Positions 43,235 to 52,724 of a DNA stretch of 64,000 nt are shown one piece after another. Under the pieces are notes generated by a model. It was not told where the DNA came from, searched no databases, and was given only the letters and a program-made list of their open reading frames with translations. Origin of the DNA: Parablautia sp. Marseille-Q6255 (GTDB taxonomy: Bacteria; Bacillota; Clostridia; Lachnospirales; Lachnospiraceae); assembly GCF_951230155.1 (NCBI RefSeq), contig NZ_CATNVD010000011.1, positions 95,380 through 159,379 on the forward strand, in the 5' to 3' direction. How positions within the stretch are numbered: the first letter of the stretch is position 1; each line of letters begins with the position of its first letter. Position numbers and translations under genes: made by a program.

Positions 43235-43705
43235 ATGAAATTATTATTTAAACAGCGACTTTTTTCATGGTTTGACAGTTATGATATTTATGATGAGGAT
43301 GGAAATGTAGTCTACGAGGTAAAAGGAGAGCTTTCGTGGGGACACCGTCTGCGTATTTTTGATGCGTGCGGAAGGGAGCTCGGGACCGTTGTTGAGCGTG
43401 TTTTGACATTTTTGCCGAAGTTTGATCTGTATCTGGGAGAGACAAAGGCAGGCAGCATCAATAAGGAGCTGACGTTGCTAAAGCCCAGGTATGAGATCGA
43501 CTGCAATGGGTGGCAGGTAGACGGAGACTGGCTGGAATGGGATTATACGATCGCTGCAGCCGACGGTACGCCGGTAGCGATCGTGACCAAGGAGGTCTGG
43601 AAGCTGACGGATACATATGTGATCGAGGTAAATGAGCCGGAAAATGCCCTGTGCGCCCTGATGGTCGTGCTGGCGATCGATGCGGAAAAGTGTTCCAGAA
43701 ACTGA
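43235..43705 (+). CDS. LURP-one-related (YxjI-like) protein
   Basis: A 156-residue protein with no signal peptide. The pattern FSWFDSYDIYDEDGNVVYEVKG, then LRIFDACGRELGTV and a later DYTIAAADGTPVAIVTKEVW, is the repeated strand pattern of the LURP-one/YxjI beta-barrel family, related to scramblase folds. The bacterial function is unknown. RBS AGGGAGAAGGG; a YitT-family gene follows 24 bp downstream, so the two may be co-expressed. Confidence 0.8.
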   Translation: MKLLFKQRLFSWFDSYDIYDEDGNVVYEVKGELSWGHRLRIFDACGRELGTVVERVLTFLPKFDLYLGETKAGSINKELTLLKPRYEIDCNGWQVDGDWLEWDYTIAAADGTPVAIVTKEVWKLTDTYVIEVNEPENALCALMVVLAIDAEKCSRN

Positions 43706-43729
43706 GTACTCTGGAAAAGGGAGAACAGG

Positions 43730-44587
43730 ATGAAAAAAGAAAAACTGACATACAACGAGTTGTTTAAGGAGACAGCGGTGCTGACAGCGGCAGTCGCTGT
43801 GATCGCGGCGGCTGTCTATTTCTTTCTGGTGCCAAGTCAGACCTCAGTCAGCAGTATTTCTGGTCTTGGGATTGTGCTGTCCCATTTTGTGCCGCTTCCG
43901 CTGTCTGCGATTACGATGATTTTGAACCTTGTGCTTCTGGTGATCGGGTTTTTGACCTGCGGCAGAGAATTCGGCATAAAGACTGTGTATACCAGTATTA
44001 TGCTGCCGTTGTTTCTGGCATTGTTTGAGAAGCTCCTGCCGGATTACACCTCCATGACCGGAAGCGCAGAGCTCGATGTGATCTGCTATGTTCTGGTCGT
44101 GAGTGTGGGACTTAGCATTTTGTTCAACAGGAATGCGTCATCCGGCGGACTTGATATTGTGGCAAAGATCATGAATAAGTATCTCCATATAGAGCTGGGC
44201 AGGGCGATGTCTCTTTCCGGTATGTGTGTGGCGCTTTCTTCTGCGCTTATTTACGATAAGAAGGCGGTCGTACTGAGTATCCTGGGCACCTACTTTAACG
44301 GTATCGTGCTGGATCATTTTATTTTTGGCCAGAATATTAAGCGCAGAGTCTGCATTATTACGAAAAAAGAAAAAGAGCTTCGCGAATTTATTCTCTATGA
44401 TCTGCACAGCGGCGCTACGATCTATGAGGCGATCGGCGCGTATAATATGCAAAAGCGTAATGAGATCATTACGATCGTAGATAAGGGAGAGTATCAGAAG
44501 CTGATGAATTATATCAACAGGGAAGACCCGGAGGCATTTATCACTGTGTACACGGTTTCGGATATGCGTTACCGGCCAAAGGTATAA
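43730..44587 (+). CDS. YitT-family membrane protein (second copy)
   Basis: A 285-residue protein with five predicted membrane segments and a C-terminal DUF2179-like domain (RRVCIITKKEKELREFI and HSGATIYEAIGAYN). Compared with the copy at 26811 the GGATGL motif in the first loop is lost (it reads SGLGIVLSHF), and NASSGGLDIVAKIM replaces the second motif, so the two are divergent paralogues. Its role is unknown. It precedes dtd by 66 bp. Confidence 0.82.
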   Translation: MKKEKLTYNELFKETAVLTAAVAVIAAAVYFFLVPSQTSVSSISGLGIVLSHFVPLPLSAITMILNLVLLVIGFLTCGREFGIKTVYTSIMLPLFLALFEKLLPDYTSMTGSAELDVICYVLVVSVGLSILFNRNASSGGLDIVAKIMNKYLHIELGRAMSLSGMCVALSSALIYDKKAVVLSILGTYFNGIVLDHFIFGQNIKRRVCIITKKEKELREFILYDLHSGATIYEAIGAYNMQKRNEIITIVDKGEYQKLMNYINREDPEAFITVYTVSDMRYRPKV

Positions 44588-44653
44588 GGAAAACACGGAT
44601 ACAGTGACAAAACAGAAGAAAAAACGGGATATCGAATAACAGGAGGAGACAGA

Positions 44654-45100
44654 ATGAGATTTGTGATACAGCGGGTGACATCGGCATCCGTTCAGGTAGA
44701 CGGTCAGGTGATGGGAGCGATCGATAAGGGATTTCTGGTGCTGATCGGTGTGAGCAATTCCGACACAGAGGAGATTGCAGATAAGATGGTCAGGAAGATG
44801 ACGGGGCTTCGGATATTTGAGGATGAGCATGGAAAGACGAATCTTGCGCTGTCAGATGTGGGCGGGGCACTTTTGCTGATCTCACAGTTTACCCTGTATG
44901 CAAACTGCAAAAGAGGGAATCGGCCGAGCTTTATCGAGGCAGGAGCGCCGGAGCATGCCGAGGCTCTCTACGAATATATCATTGCAGCCTGCAGGAAAAA
45001 TGTTCCGGTGGTCGAGAAGGGAGTGTTTGGGGCAGATATGAAGGTCAGCCTCACAAATGACGGTCCATTTACGATCGTACTGGATTCGGAACAGCTGTAG
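44654..45100 (+). CDS. dtd: D-aminoacyl-tRNA deacylase
   Basis: A 148-residue protein of standard length. [17 protein letters not shown] at the start, [21 protein letters not shown] (the SQxTL active-site motif) and the chirality-checking [12 protein letters not shown] (NxGPxT) are complete. It hydrolyses D-amino acids, and glycine mischarged on Ala-tRNA. RBS AGGAGGAGA. Confidence 0.95.
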   Translation: MRFVIQRVTSASVQVDGQVMGAIDKGFLVLIGVSNSDTEEIADKMVRKMTGLRIFEDEHGKTNLALSDVGGALLLISQFTLYANCKRGNRPSFIEAGAPEHAEALYEYIIAACRKNVPVVEKGVFGADMKVSLTNDGPFTIVLDSEQL

Positions 45101-45165
45101 AGCAGAGCAAAGAGAATCACAGGATTTCAAAAAGCGGATGTTTGAGGTACAGAGGACAGGAGAAT

Positions 45166-46566
45166 ATGAAAAACAGAATCAGAAGAGAAAATAATCTCGG
45201 CACGGACGATATCAGGTCGCTCGTGCCGCGTATTGCGCTGCCAGCTATGCTGGCACAGTTTGTCAGCGTATTTTACAGCATTGTGGATCGTATGTATATC
45301 GGAAATATCCCGGAGATCGGGGAGACGGCGCTTGCCGGGGTAGGGATCTGCGGTCCGATCGTCACGATGATCTCTGCCTTTGCGGCGTGGATTGGGGTCG
45401 GCGGCGCACCGCTTATGAGCATTAAAATGGGTGAAAAGAACCGGCAGGGAGCAGAGCGTATATTAGCAAACTGTTTCCTGCTTTTACTTGGCGTCTCAGT
45501 CGTGATCACAGGACTGGCGTATTTATCTGCGGACACGCTGCTTTGGTGGTTTGGGGCGACAGAGACGATCTTTCCTTATGCAAAAGCGTATATGAGCGTT
45601 TATATTTCAGGAACCGTGTTTGCGATCCTTTCTCTCGGTCTTAATCAGTTTATCACGTGCCAGGGATTTGCCGGACTGGGGATGTGCTCCGTCATATTGG
45701 GAGCTGTCTGCAATATCATTCTTGATCCGGTATTCATTTTCGGACTGGATATGGGCGTGGTCGGCGGTGCGGCGGCAACGGTTGTTTCACAGGCAGCTTC
45801 CTGCATATTTGCGCTGTGCGTACTGTTTGGAAAGCGGGTGCCAGTGCGCATCACGAGAGTCCGTTCTCTGGATGGGCGTATCTGCCGCAGAGTATTTTTG
45901 CTTGGGCTGACTCCGTTTCTGATTATTTTATTCGACAATATCCTGATCGTGATCCAGAATATTATGATCAAGCAGTTCGGCGGCAGTCAGAGCGACCTGC
46001 TGCTGACGTGCAATACGATCGTACAGAGCTTTATGCTGATGGTGACAATGCCGCTCTCCGGGATTTCTGCGGGGACGCAGTCGATCCTGGGATATAATTA
46101 CGGCGCTGGAAATGGCCGCAGGATCATAGATGCAGAAAAACAGATCCTGAAGGTCGCAGTGATCTTTACGACAGTGATGTTCCTTATAGCGCAGTGCGGT
46201 GCAGGGATTTTTGCAAGGATTTTTACAGGGGAGGCGCAGTACATTGAGATGACAGAGCATTTTATTCATATTTATACGCTGGGCATTATACCGCTTGCGG
46301 TCCAGTACGTCTTTGTAGACGGACTGACAGGGATGGGGATCGCCAGGCTGGCTTTGCCGCTGTCATTTTTCAGAAAGGCTGTTTATATTACCATGGTCGT
46401 GTATCTGTCTGTGCGGTTTGGAGCTGCTGTGATGTTCTGGGCAGAGCCTGTCTCAGACGTTGTCTCTCCGATCGTCTCTACGATTGTTTTTCTGACCGCG
46501 CTTCCGAAGCTGCTGCGAAAGCGCGGGATGCAGCTTGCACAAAAAGAGGGCGCTGCAACATTCTGA
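45166..46566 (+). CDS. MATE-family efflux transporter (second copy)
   Basis: A protein of 466 residues from ATG 45166, which follows ACAGGAGAAT. Twelve membrane segments are predicted. ALPAMLAQFVSVFYSIVDRMYIGN, GVGGAPLMSIKMG and MPLSGISAGTQSILGYNYGA are MATE signatures at the same positions as in the transporter at 24225, although the two differ over most of their length. Substrate unknown. Its terminator stem starts within the last codons. Confidence 0.9.
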   Translation: MKNRIRRENNLGTDDIRSLVPRIALPAMLAQFVSVFYSIVDRMYIGNIPEIGETALAGVGICGPIVTMISAFAAWIGVGGAPLMSIKMGEKNRQGAERILANCFLLLLGVSVVITGLAYLSADTLLWWFGATETIFPYAKAYMSVYISGTVFAILSLGLNQFITCQGFAGLGMCSVILGAVCNIILDPVFIFGLDMGVVGGAAATVVSQAASCIFALCVLFGKRVPVRITRVRSLDGRICRRVFLLGLTPFLIILFDNILIVIQNIMIKQFGGSQSDLLLTCNTIVQSFMLMVTMPLSGISAGTQSILGYNYGAGNGRRIIDAEKQILKVAVIFTTVMFLIAQCGAGIFARIFTGEAQYIEMTEHFIHIYTLGIIPLAVQYVFVDGLTGMGIARLALPLSFFRKAVYITMVVYLSVRFGAAVMFWAEPVSDVVSPIVSTIVFLTALPKLLRKRGMQLAQKEGAATF

Positions 46567-46604
46567 TCCGGCGGATCTTTGGCGTATTTTGCAGCGCCCG
46601 TTTT
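46548..46604 (+). terminator. terminator of the second MATE gene
   Basis: GGGCGCTGCAA 46548-46558, inside the coding end, pairs perfectly with TTGCAGCGCCC 46589-46599, followed by GTTTTGT. It lies between two convergent genes and could act in both directions. Confidence 0.75.
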
Positions 46605-46613
46605 GTATGACAG

Positions 46614-48356
46614 TCAGTCTCCCACAAGCTGTATTCCAGAAATATCGGATTCAATCATCATAGAATAGTTTGTATAATAGACAACGAACCCCGGTTTGGC
46701 GCCATTTGGTTTTTTGACATGTTTTTTTTCAACATAGTCGATTTCGACCTTTTCGGCGCCTCTGTTTTTTGAGTAATGCGCTGCGAGGCGCGCCGCTTCC
46801 TCGAAGGTGCGGTCCGGAAGCTCCTCTCCTCTGGCTTTTACGATCACGTGGGAGCCGGGAGCGCCTTTTGCGTGGAACCACCAGTCGCTTCCGGAAGCGA
46901 TCTTGAAGGTCAGCTCATCGTTCTGATAGTTGTTTTTTCCGACATACATATCATACCCGTCTGAGGAGAGATAGTGGAACGGGCGGGAAGTGATCTTTAC
47001 CTTTTTTCCGGTATATTTGCGGCGGATATACCCGGCATCAGTCAGCTCTTCCTTTACCTGTACGAGATCCTCTTCCGAAAGGGCCATATCCATAAAGGTA
47101 CAGATGGACTCGAGCTGTGCGATCTCCGCCTCAGTTTCCTGGATATGCTCTGAGAGCGCTTCAAAGGTACGCTTTAGCTTGTTATATTTATCAAAATATT
47201 TCTGCGCGTTTTCCTGAGGTGTGATCGTCTCATCGAGCGGGATAGTTAGCATTTCATTTGTGTAATAATTCAGTGCGTCCAGTTTTTTGCTGCCTGGTGC
47301 GACATTGTAGCCGTAGGTATTGATCAGCTCGCCGTAGACTCTGTATTTATCGCGTTTTTCCGTATCCTTTAGCTGTCTTTTCTGCAGATCATATTTTTTG
47401 CGGCAGCGGTCGAGCGCAGTCGTGGCGATCCGCCGCAGATCCGAAGACTTCTGACGGATGCGGGTGACCGTATTTTTCATTGTATAATACTGCTCGAGCA
47501 TGGCAGAAGCGGAGTCAAAAGGAACGCATTCCATATCCTGATACATGGTAAGCGGCACAGAAGAAAACTCTACCGGAACATGCTGGCCGTCATAGATGAT
47601 CGATGGTGCAAAATGCGCCCCGGCCACATCCTCCATGAGAAGTCCGAACTGGCGGTACAGATGGATCTGCGCCAGCCCCTCGATCGAGTTCGCGCTCTGA
47701 GAGGATTCAAGCGATGCGCGGTGGCAGATCTCTTCTGCGATCACGGGACTGATGCCCGTATAGGAGGAATAGAGCGCCTTTGCCAGAGGCATCGGTTTTG
47801 AAAAAACGGTGGTACAAAATTCCTCCTCGCAGGTGTGACGCGGATCGCATTTTTCCTGTGTGACGGCGATAAAGTATGGACGGCCGGGAAGCACCTCGCG
47901 CACGGAGCTCGTCTGGGCAGAGACATGCTTGATACTGTCAATGATCATCCCCTTTTCATCGCAGAAGATGAGGTTGCTGTGCTTGCCCATCAGCTCGAGA
48001 ACCAGATCTTTGCGGCAGACATCGCCCATTTCATTGAAGTGCTCGATCTCAAAATGGATGATCCGTTCCAGACCGGGCTGCCAGATGCGCAGCAGCTTTC
48101 CGTTTCCGATGTGCTTGCGCAAAAGCATGCAGAAATTTGGCGCAGTCAAAGGAGACGGCTTGTTGGTCTGTGTCAGATAGATGAGCGGCAGACTTGCACC
48201 GGCAGAGAGCAGCAGACGGTGCTGCCCCTTCGGCCCTTTTAGTGTCAGGATGAGTTCGTCTGCTTCCGGCTGCGCGATCTTGCTGATGCGCGCACCGCAG
48301 ATCCGTTCATTTAATTCAGAAACTATATTTGCAATGACAATTCCATCGAGTGCCAT
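46614..48356 (-). CDS. rqcH: ribosome quality control factor RqcH (NFACT protein)
   Basis: A protein of 580 residues from the ATG at 48356, which has AGGAGGAATGATC upstream; two nearer-upstream ATGs are badly spaced. The NFACT-N domain opens with MALDGIVIANIVSELNE. A coiled-coil segment lies near 290-440, and the NFACT-R domain near 450-560 contains DWWFHAKGAPGSHVIV. RqcH recruits Ala-tRNA to obstructed 50S subunits and adds alanine tails that mark stalled peptides for degradation. Older annotation calls it fibronectin-binding protein. Confidence 0.92.
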   Translation of the reverse strand: MALDGIVIANIVSELNERICGARISKIAQPEADELILTLKGPKGQHRLLLSAGASLPLIYLTQTNKPSPLTAPNFCMLLRKHIGNGKLLRIWQPGLERIIHFEIEHFNEMGDVCRKDLVLELMGKHSNLIFCDEKGMIIDSIKHVSAQTSSVREVLPGRPYFIAVTQEKCDPRHTCEEEFCTTVFSKPMPLAKALYSSYTGISPVIAEEICHRASLESSQSANSIEGLAQIHLYRQFGLLMEDVAGAHFAPSIIYDGQHVPVEFSSVPLTMYQDMECVPFDSASAMLEQYYTMKNTVTRIRQKSSDLRRIATTALDRCRKKYDLQKRQLKDTEKRDKYRVYGELINTYGYNVAPGSKKLDALNYYTNEMLTIPLDETITPQENAQKYFDKYNKLKRTFEALSEHIQETEAEIAQLESICTFMDMALSEEDLVQVKEELTDAGYIRRKYTGKKVKITSRPFHYLSSDGYDMYVGKNNYQNDELTFKIASGSDWWFHAKGAPGSHVIVKARGEELPDRTFEEAARLAAHYSKNRGAEKVEIDYVEKKHVKKPNGAKPGFVVYYTNYSMMIESDISGIQLVGD

Positions 48357-48422
48357 GATCATTCCTCCTAGTATAATAGCTGCCCCTATGATAGCAGATG
48401 CGAAAAGAAAAAACAATTGTCA

Positions 48423-48451
48423 TTGACGGCTTTTCTGCAATCGTTTATAAT
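48423..48451 (+). promoter_or_regulatory. promoter of the yicC-remA-gmk-rpoZ operon
   Basis: TTGACG 48423-48428 and TATAAT 48446-48451 with a 17-base spacer, about 90 bases before the YicC-family start codon. Confidence 0.8.
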
Positions 48452-48541
48452 AAATAAGATATAGACTGTGTCTGCGCAGCGGGACATATGGCCGCCGGCA
48501 CACAGATGCCAAGTATGCTTTAGAGCAGGAGAGGATATAAC

Positions 48542-49420
48542 ATGATCAGTAGCATGACAGGCTTCGGACGGTGTGAAAGCCTCCGGGGCGAAAGAAAATT
48601 TACGGTTGAGATGAAGGCGGTGAACCACCGCTATTTTGACGTAAATATTAAAATGCCGAAGAAATTCAGCTTTTTCGAACCAGCGATCCGCAACGTGCTG
48701 AAATCATACATTCAGCGGGGCAAGGTAGATGTGTTCATTACATATGAGGATTTTTCTGAGGGGAATACGGCGCTCAAATATAATGAAAGCATAGCTTCAG
48801 AGTATTTAAAGTATTACCGTCAGATGGCGGAGCAGTTTGGCCTTGAGAATGACATCCGCGTATCAGCGCTGGGGCGCTGTCCGGAGGTATTTACGATGGA
48901 AGAGCAGGAGGTCGACGAAGAAGAGCTCTGGGTGATGCTGGAGGAGGCAGTCGAGGGTGCATGCCGCCAGTTTGTGCAGGAGAGGCACAGAGAGGGGGAA
49001 GCCCTCAAGGCAGATCTTCTTGACAAACTGGAAGGAATGGAAGAAAATGTAGTCCTCATAGAAAAACGCTATCCGCAGATCATAGCAGAGTATCGCAGGA
49101 AGCTGGGCGACAAGGTAAAGGAGCTTCTGGCAGATGCGCAGATAGACGAGAGCCGGCTGGCGTCCGAGGTGGTGCTCTTTGCGGACAAGATCTGTACAGA
49201 CGAGGAGACTGTCCGGCTGCACAGCCATATCAGCGCGATGCGGGAAGGACTCCTTGCAGGAGGAGCAGTAGGGCGCAAGTTTGACTTTATCGCTCAGGAG
49301 ATGAACCGTGAAGCGAATACGATCCTGTCAAAGGCGAATGATCTGGAGACGTCAAATATTGCGATCGAGCTGAAAACCGATATTGAGAAGGTGCGCGAAC
49401 AGATCCAGAATGTGGAATAG
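48542..49420 (+). CDS. YicC/YloC-family endoribonuclease
   Basis: A 292-residue protein. ISSMTGFGRCE opens it, VEMKAVNHRYFDVNIKMPK follows, and the C-terminal DUF1732 part ends with the strongly conserved GRKFDFIAQEMNREANTILSKA. Members act as endoribonucleases on structured RNA. The genomic order YicC, RemA, guanylate kinase, omega subunit is common in Firmicutes and is kept here. Confidence 0.92.
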   Translation: MISSMTGFGRCESLRGERKFTVEMKAVNHRYFDVNIKMPKKFSFFEPAIRNVLKSYIQRGKVDVFITYEDFSEGNTALKYNESIASEYLKYYRQMAEQFGLENDIRVSALGRCPEVFTMEEQEVDEEELWVMLEEAVEGACRQFVQERHREGEALKADLLDKLEGMEENVVLIEKRYPQIIAEYRRKLGDKVKELLADAQIDESRLASEVVLFADKICTDEETVRLHSHISAMREGLLAGGAVGRKFDFIAQEMNREANTILSKANDLETSNIAIELKTDIEKVREQIQNVE

Positions 49421-49447
49421 CAGCAGGAAGCTGAGAGTGAGGAGATT

Positions 49448-49723
49448 ATGGCAGGACTGGTAAACATTGGTTTTGGAAATTATATCAATGCCCTGAAAAT
49501 GGCCGCGGTCGTAAACCCCGACGCAGCTCCGATCAAGCGCATGGTCCAAAGCGCAAGGGAAGAGCAGCGGGTGATCGATGCGACACAGGGAAGACGGACA
49601 AAGTCAGTGCTGGTGATGGAGACGGGGCAGATCGTATTATCTGCGATGCAGCCGGACACGATCGCGCGGCGTTTTGCGGCGAATGCGGCAGCGGAACAGG
49701 AATGGAAGGGAGAGGAAGTATGA
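49448..49723 (+). CDS. remA: RemA-family (DUF370) regulator
   Basis: A 91-residue protein. LVNIGFGNYINALKMAAVVNPDAAPIKR and the later RRTKSVLVMETGQIVLSA match RemA throughout. In Bacillus RemA binds DNA and activates biofilm matrix and osmoprotection genes as an oligomeric ring. The C-terminus overlaps the gmk start by 4 bases (ATGA). Its targets here are unknown. Confidence 0.9.
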   Translation: MAGLVNIGFGNYINALKMAAVVNPDAAPIKRMVQSAREEQRVIDATQGRRTKSVLVMETGQIVLSAMQPDTIARRFAANAAAEQEWKGEEV

Positions 49724-50352
49724 ACAGAAGAGGAATCCTTGTAGTGGTTTCCGGATTTTCCGGAGTCGGAAAGGGAACACTGATGAAGCGCCTGACTGAG
49801 AAATACGGACATTATGCGCTTTCTGTTTCTGCGACGACACGTGCGCCGCGTGAAAATGAGGAGGACGGGAGAGAGTATTTCTTTCGTACCAGAGAACAGT
49901 TTGAACAGCTGATCGCAGAGGGCAGACTGATCGAGTATGCCAGCTACTGCGGAAATTATTACGGTACTCCGTGTGATTATGTGGAGGATCAGATGGCACA
50001 GGGGCGTGATGTGATCCTGGAGATCGAGCTGCAGGGAGCGCTCAAGGTAAAGGAAAAATACCCGGATGCGTTACTCCTGTTCGTCATGCCGCCGGATGCG
50101 CAGACACTTGAGACGCGGCTGCGCGGAAGAGGGACGGAGCCGGAGGATGTGATCCGTGCAAGGCTTTCAAGAGCAGCGGAGGAATCACAGGGCGTAGAGC
50201 AGTATGACTACATGATCATTAATGATGACCTGGAGACAAGTGTGGAGGAGCTTTACCACCTGATCGAAAGTCAGCATTATAAAATGAGCCGGAATCTGGA
50301 ATTTGTACAGCAGATCCGGGAAGAAATCAAAACGTTTGCGAAAGGAGAATAA
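49720..50352 (+). CDS. gmk: guanylate kinase
   Basis: A protein of 210 residues from the ATG at 49720 that overlaps the remA stop, after AGAGGAAGT. The P-loop SGFSGVGKGTL has phenylalanine in place of the usual proline. The GMP site SVSATTRAPRENEEDGREYFF and the lid LRGRGTEPEDVIRARL are normal. It phosphorylates GMP and dGMP. Confidence 0.95.
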   Translation: MNRRGILVVVSGFSGVGKGTLMKRLTEKYGHYALSVSATTRAPRENEEDGREYFFRTREQFEQLIAEGRLIEYASYCGNYYGTPCDYVEDQMAQGRDVILEIELQGALKVKEKYPDALLLFVMPPDAQTLETRLRGRGTEPEDVIRARLSRAAEESQGVEQYDYMIINDDLETSVEELYHLIESQHYKMSRNLEFVQQIREEIKTFAKGE

Positions 50353-50356
50353 TATT

Positions 50357-50686
50357 ATGTTACATCCATCTTATTCAGATTTAATGCAGGTAGTAAACAG
50401 CGGGGTAGAGGAAGGCGAAGAACCGGTAGTAAGCAGCCGTTACTCTATTGTTTTAGCGACAGCAAAGCGGGCGCGCCAGATCATTGCCCGTCAGTCCGGT
50501 GACAATTTAGACGTCCCGATCGTATCAAAGCCGCTCTCACAGGCGATTTCCGAGCTTAATCAGGGCAAGATCAGGATTTTGCCGGAGGAAGAGGCAGCTC
50601 AGCTGCAGGAAGCTGCAGCCGGAGAAGCTGTGCAGGAGCAGGAGCTGGCAGTACAGGAAGAGGAGACGCAGGCACAGCCGGAATGA
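50357..50686 (+). CDS. rpoZ: RNA polymerase omega subunit
   Basis: A protein of 109 residues from ATG 50357, after AAAGGAGAAT, only 4 bases past gmk. RYSIVLATAKRARQI is the omega core motif. The last 35 residues are a low-complexity Glu/Gln/Ala-rich tail, longer than needed for the core. It helps assemble RNA polymerase through the beta-prime subunit. Confidence 0.9.
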   Translation: MLHPSYSDLMQVVNSGVEEGEEPVVSSRYSIVLATAKRARQIIARQSGDNLDVPIVSKPLSQAISELNQGKIRILPEEEAAQLQEAAAGEAVQEQELAVQEEETQAQPE

Positions 50687-50708
50687 TCGGACGGCAGCAG
50701 GAAGCGGG

Positions 50709-51383
50709 GTGGAATCGGTGAACGAAGTAAAGCAGTTCAGCAAGAGCTACATTTTAATTTCTGCATTGTATGTTGTGCTGGGAGTGGTATTGTGTGTCTG
50801 GCCGGACACATCATTAAAGATGATCTGCTATGGCCTGGGATTTGTCATGGTAGTTCTGGGCATCACATATGGGATCATCTATTTTACGAAAGATACGCTG
50901 GCAGGCTTTTTGCAGATGGATCTTGTGATCGGTATCGTCTGTCTGGCATTCGGCGTATTTATTCTGCTTAATCCCACCTTTCTCTCAACAGTGCTCCCCT
51001 TTGCAATGGGGATCATCCTTCTGCTGGGGGCAGTGGTAAAGATCCAGAGCGCATGGAATATGCGCCGTCTGAGGTTTGAGCGATGGTACGCAGTACTGAT
51101 CTGTGCGCTTGTGATCATTGTGCTGGGGATCATCCTGCTGTGCAATCCGTTTCAGAAAGAGCACGATATGGTCCTGTATATCGGCGTCTGCCTGAGCATC
51201 GACGGCGTCACCAACCTGGTGAGTCTGATCTTTATCCAGCTGCGGGTGAGAAAGCTGGCACGGATCCAGAAGGAATATCCGGGAGCGGATATGGACGAGC
51301 TGCTGGAGCAGCAGGGACAACGAAAAACGGCAGCAAAGGCAGAGGTAGTCGTGCAGGAGCCGGATAAAGAGAACAAGGAGTAA
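50709..51383 (+). CDS. DUF308 (HdeD-like) membrane protein
   Basis: A protein of about 224 residues with GTG start; a GTG three codons later at 50718 is about as likely given the GGGGTGG in between. Six predicted membrane segments come as paired glycine-rich helices (YVVLGVVLCVWPDTSLKM, LGITYGIIYF, FGVFILLNPTF, LLLGAVVKIQSAWNMRR, VLGIILLCNPF, LSIDGVTNLVSLIF), the DUF308 pattern. The C-terminal tail of about 45 residues is charged. The function is unknown. It lies in an essential operon before rimO with a 3-base gap. Confidence 0.8.
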   Translation: MESVNEVKQFSKSYILISALYVVLGVVLCVWPDTSLKMICYGLGFVMVVLGITYGIIYFTKDTLAGFLQMDLVIGIVCLAFGVFILLNPTFLSTVLPFAMGIILLLGAVVKIQSAWNMRRLRFERWYAVLICALVIIVLGIILLCNPFQKEHDMVLYIGVCLSIDGVTNLVSLIFIQLRVRKLARIQKEYPGADMDELLEQQGQRKTAAKAEVVVQEPDKENKE

Positions 51384-51386
51384 TAC

Positions 51387-52724
51387 ATGAAGATACTGTT
51401 TATTTCGCTTGGGTGCGATAAGAACCTTGTGGATTCTGAGGAAATGCTCGGTCTGCTTGGCAGCCGGGGCTATACATTTACAGATGATGAGACGCAGGCG
51501 GATGTGATCGTGATCAATACGTGCTGCTTTATCAACGATGCGAAGGAGGAGAGTGTGCAGACGATCCTCGAGATGGCAGAATATAAAAAAGCGGGAAGCT
51601 GCAAAGCGCTTATCGTAACAGGCTGTATGGCACAGCGGTACCGGCAGGAGATCCTTGATGAGATAGAAGAGGTCGATATGGTGCTCGGCACAACTGCATA
51701 CGATGAGATCGTATCAGCTGTAGAGGAAGCGCTCCAGGGAAAGCGGGAGGTAGAAGAAAAGCCGCTGACGTATCTGCCGGACACAGGCACCGGGCGTATG
51801 GTGACGACAGGAGGGCATTTTGCATATCTGAAGATCGCAGAGGGATGCGACAAGCACTGCACGTACTGTATCATTCCGAAGCTGCGCGGAGCATATCGCA
51901 GCGTGCCGATGGAGCGTCTCGTGGCGCAGGCAGAGGAGCTTGCCCGTCAGGGTGTAAAGGAGCTCATTTTAGTGGCGCAGGAGACAACTGTATACGGAGT
52001 CGATCTGTATGGCAGAAAGTCGTTACATCTGCTGCTAAAGAAGCTGTGCGCGATCGCAGGACTGCGGTGGATCCGTATCCTCTACTGCTATCCGGAGGAG
52101 ATTTACGATGAGCTGATCGAGACGATGAAGACGGAGCCAAAGATCTGCCATTATCTGGATCTGCCGATCCAGCATGCGTCTGATCCGGTATTAAAGAGAA
52201 TGGGGAGACGTACGACGCGGGAGGATCTGATACGGATCATTGGAAAGCTGCGGGAGGCAATGCCGGATATCATGCTCAGAACGACTCTGATCGCCGGTTT
52301 TCCGGGGGAAACACAGCAGCAGCATGAGGAACTGATGGACTTTATTGATGAGATAGAGTTCGACCGGCTTGGCGTGTTTCCATATTCGCAGGAGGAAGAT
52401 ACGCCTGCGGCGTCTATGCCGGATCAGATTGACGAGGAGACGAAGCTTACCTGGCAGGAAGAGCTGATGGAGCTGCAGCAGGAGATTGCTTTTGACCGTG
52501 CGCAGGATATGGTCGGACGCACAGTCACTGCAATGGTAGAGGGAAAAGTCGCAGACGAGAACGCATACGTCGCGCGGACGTATGGGGACGCTCCGAATGT
52601 GGACGGTCTGCTGTTTATCCATACCGATGAGACGTTGATGTCAGGCGACTTTGTGCGGGCGAAGATCACAGGAGCCGCAGAATACGATTTGATAGGAGAG
52701 ATTTCAGATGAATTTACCAAATAA
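51387..52724 (+). CDS. rimO: ribosomal protein S12 methylthiotransferase
   Basis: A 445-residue radical SAM enzyme. The N-terminal domain opens MKILFISLGCDKNLVDSE and supplies three cysteines for the auxiliary cluster (C at GC, NTCC, GCMA). The radical SAM motif is CDKHCTYCIIP, and a TRAM domain closes the protein. LGCDKNLVDSE and AYRSVPME distinguish RimO from MiaB. It adds a methylthio group to an aspartate in S12. Its end overlaps pgsA by 17 bp. Confidence 0.93.
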   Translation: MKILFISLGCDKNLVDSEEMLGLLGSRGYTFTDDETQADVIVINTCCFINDAKEESVQTILEMAEYKKAGSCKALIVTGCMAQRYRQEILDEIEEVDMVLGTTAYDEIVSAVEEALQGKREVEEKPLTYLPDTGTGRMVTTGGHFAYLKIAEGCDKHCTYCIIPKLRGAYRSVPMERLVAQAEELARQGVKELILVAQETTVYGVDLYGRKSLHLLLKKLCAIAGLRWIRILYCYPEEIYDELIETMKTEPKICHYLDLPIQHASDPVLKRMGRRTTREDLIRIIGKLREAMPDIMLRTTLIAGFPGETQQQHEELMDFIDEIEFDRLGVFPYSQEEDTPAASMPDQIDEETKLTWQEELMELQQEIAFDRAQDMVGRTVTAMVEGKVADENAYVARTYGDAPNVDGLLFIHTDETLMSGDFVRAKITGAAEYDLIGEISDEFTK

